From Planctomycetota bacterium (lineage in GTDB: Bacteria; Planctomycetota; Phycisphaerae; Sedimentisphaerales; Anaerobacaceae), in NCBI GenBank assembly GCA_016872975.1, contig VGYL01000003.1:1-37135 (forward strand): a stretch of DNA of 37,135 bases, in the 5' to 3' direction. The translations under genes and the position numbers were made by a program. The notes beneath the pieces were generated by a model. It saw only the letters and a program-made list of their open reading frames with translations, was not told the DNA's origin and searched no databases. Shown here piece by piece: positions 36,766 to 37,135 of the stretch; the stretch's first letter is position 1; each line of letters opens with the position of its first letter.

Positions 36766-37135
36766 ATGGCGAAGTACCCGATATTCCTGGAATTGGGCGG
36801 CCGGCGGGCCGTGGTTGTCGGCGGCGGCGCGGTAGCCGTGCGCAAAGCGGCCTCCCTGCTGGAAGCCGGTGCCCGGTTGGTCGTAGTCGCCTTCAAGCCA
36901 AGCGATGCCATGCTCGATCTGTGCACCCGGCACGGCGCCGAGCTGATCCGCGACAAGTACGCCAAGCAGTACATTGCGGAGGCCGTCCTCGTCATCGCGG
37001 CGACCGACGATCCCACGGTCAACGAGCAGGTGTATCGGGACTGCCAGGAGCTGGAGATCCTCTGTAACGTGGTCGATGAGCCGCGGCTCTGCGATTTCTT
37101 CGTGCCCGCGGTGGTCAAGCGGGGCGATCTGCAGA
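36766..37135 (+). CDS. Precorrin-2 dehydrogenase / sirohydrochlorin ferrochelatase-like (CysG N-terminal type), truncated at window end
   Basis: 'MAKYPIFLELGGRRAVVVGGGAVAVRKAASLLEAGARLVVVAFKP...AVLVIAATDDPTVNEQVYRDC...LCNVVDEPRLCDFFVPAVVKRGDLQ'. Confidence 0.9.
   Translation, partial: MAKYPIFLELGGRRAVVVGGGAVAVRKAASLLEAGARLVVVAFKPSDAMLDLCTRHGAELIRDKYAKQYIAEAVLVIAATDDPTVNEQVYRDCQELEILCNVVDEPRLCDFFVPAVVKRGDLQ

Overview
High-GC bacterial chromosomal window, Planctomycetes/Phycisphaerae-like in flavour (inference from gene style only). Left end: a HicB/HicA-like pair with its own terminator and two winged-helix proteins lying immediately 3' of a tRNA-Arg(ACG), an accessory-element-like arrangement with no integrase visible. 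Next come housekeeping/metabolic genes: DUF2959 lipoprotein, PHP phosphoesterase of Sb-PDE type, inositol monophosphatase family, DUF2752 membrane protein, serA, a phosphohexomutase (glmM-like), an NtrC-type sigma-54 regulator, thermonuclease, and a hom / apgM-like / lysC cluster in which the apgM homologue is a plausible non-orthologous homoserine kinase. About 14.5 kb (17.8-32.3 kb, minus strand) is a type II secretion / type IV pilus-like assembly locus: two GspE/PilB ATPases with N-terminal MshEN-like repeats, PilT, one GspF/PilC, three tandem GspG-like major pseudopilins, then H-, I-, J- and K-like pseudopilins, with no secretin, inner-membrane platform partners or prepilin peptidase in the window. 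A consensus promoter for this locus is embedded in the end of cinA. The right end has cinA, an MDR dehydrogenase, a YchF-like GTPase, a fumarase-beta-type subunit without its alpha partner, and a truncated precorrin-2 dehydrogenase-like gene. The most unusual non-coding signal is a family of three ~100-nt intergenic repeats whose nested stems are preserved by compensatory base changes and which share an invariant 14-nt unpaired block. Intergenic spaces also carry several palindromic/MITE-like and short-tandem repeat families.
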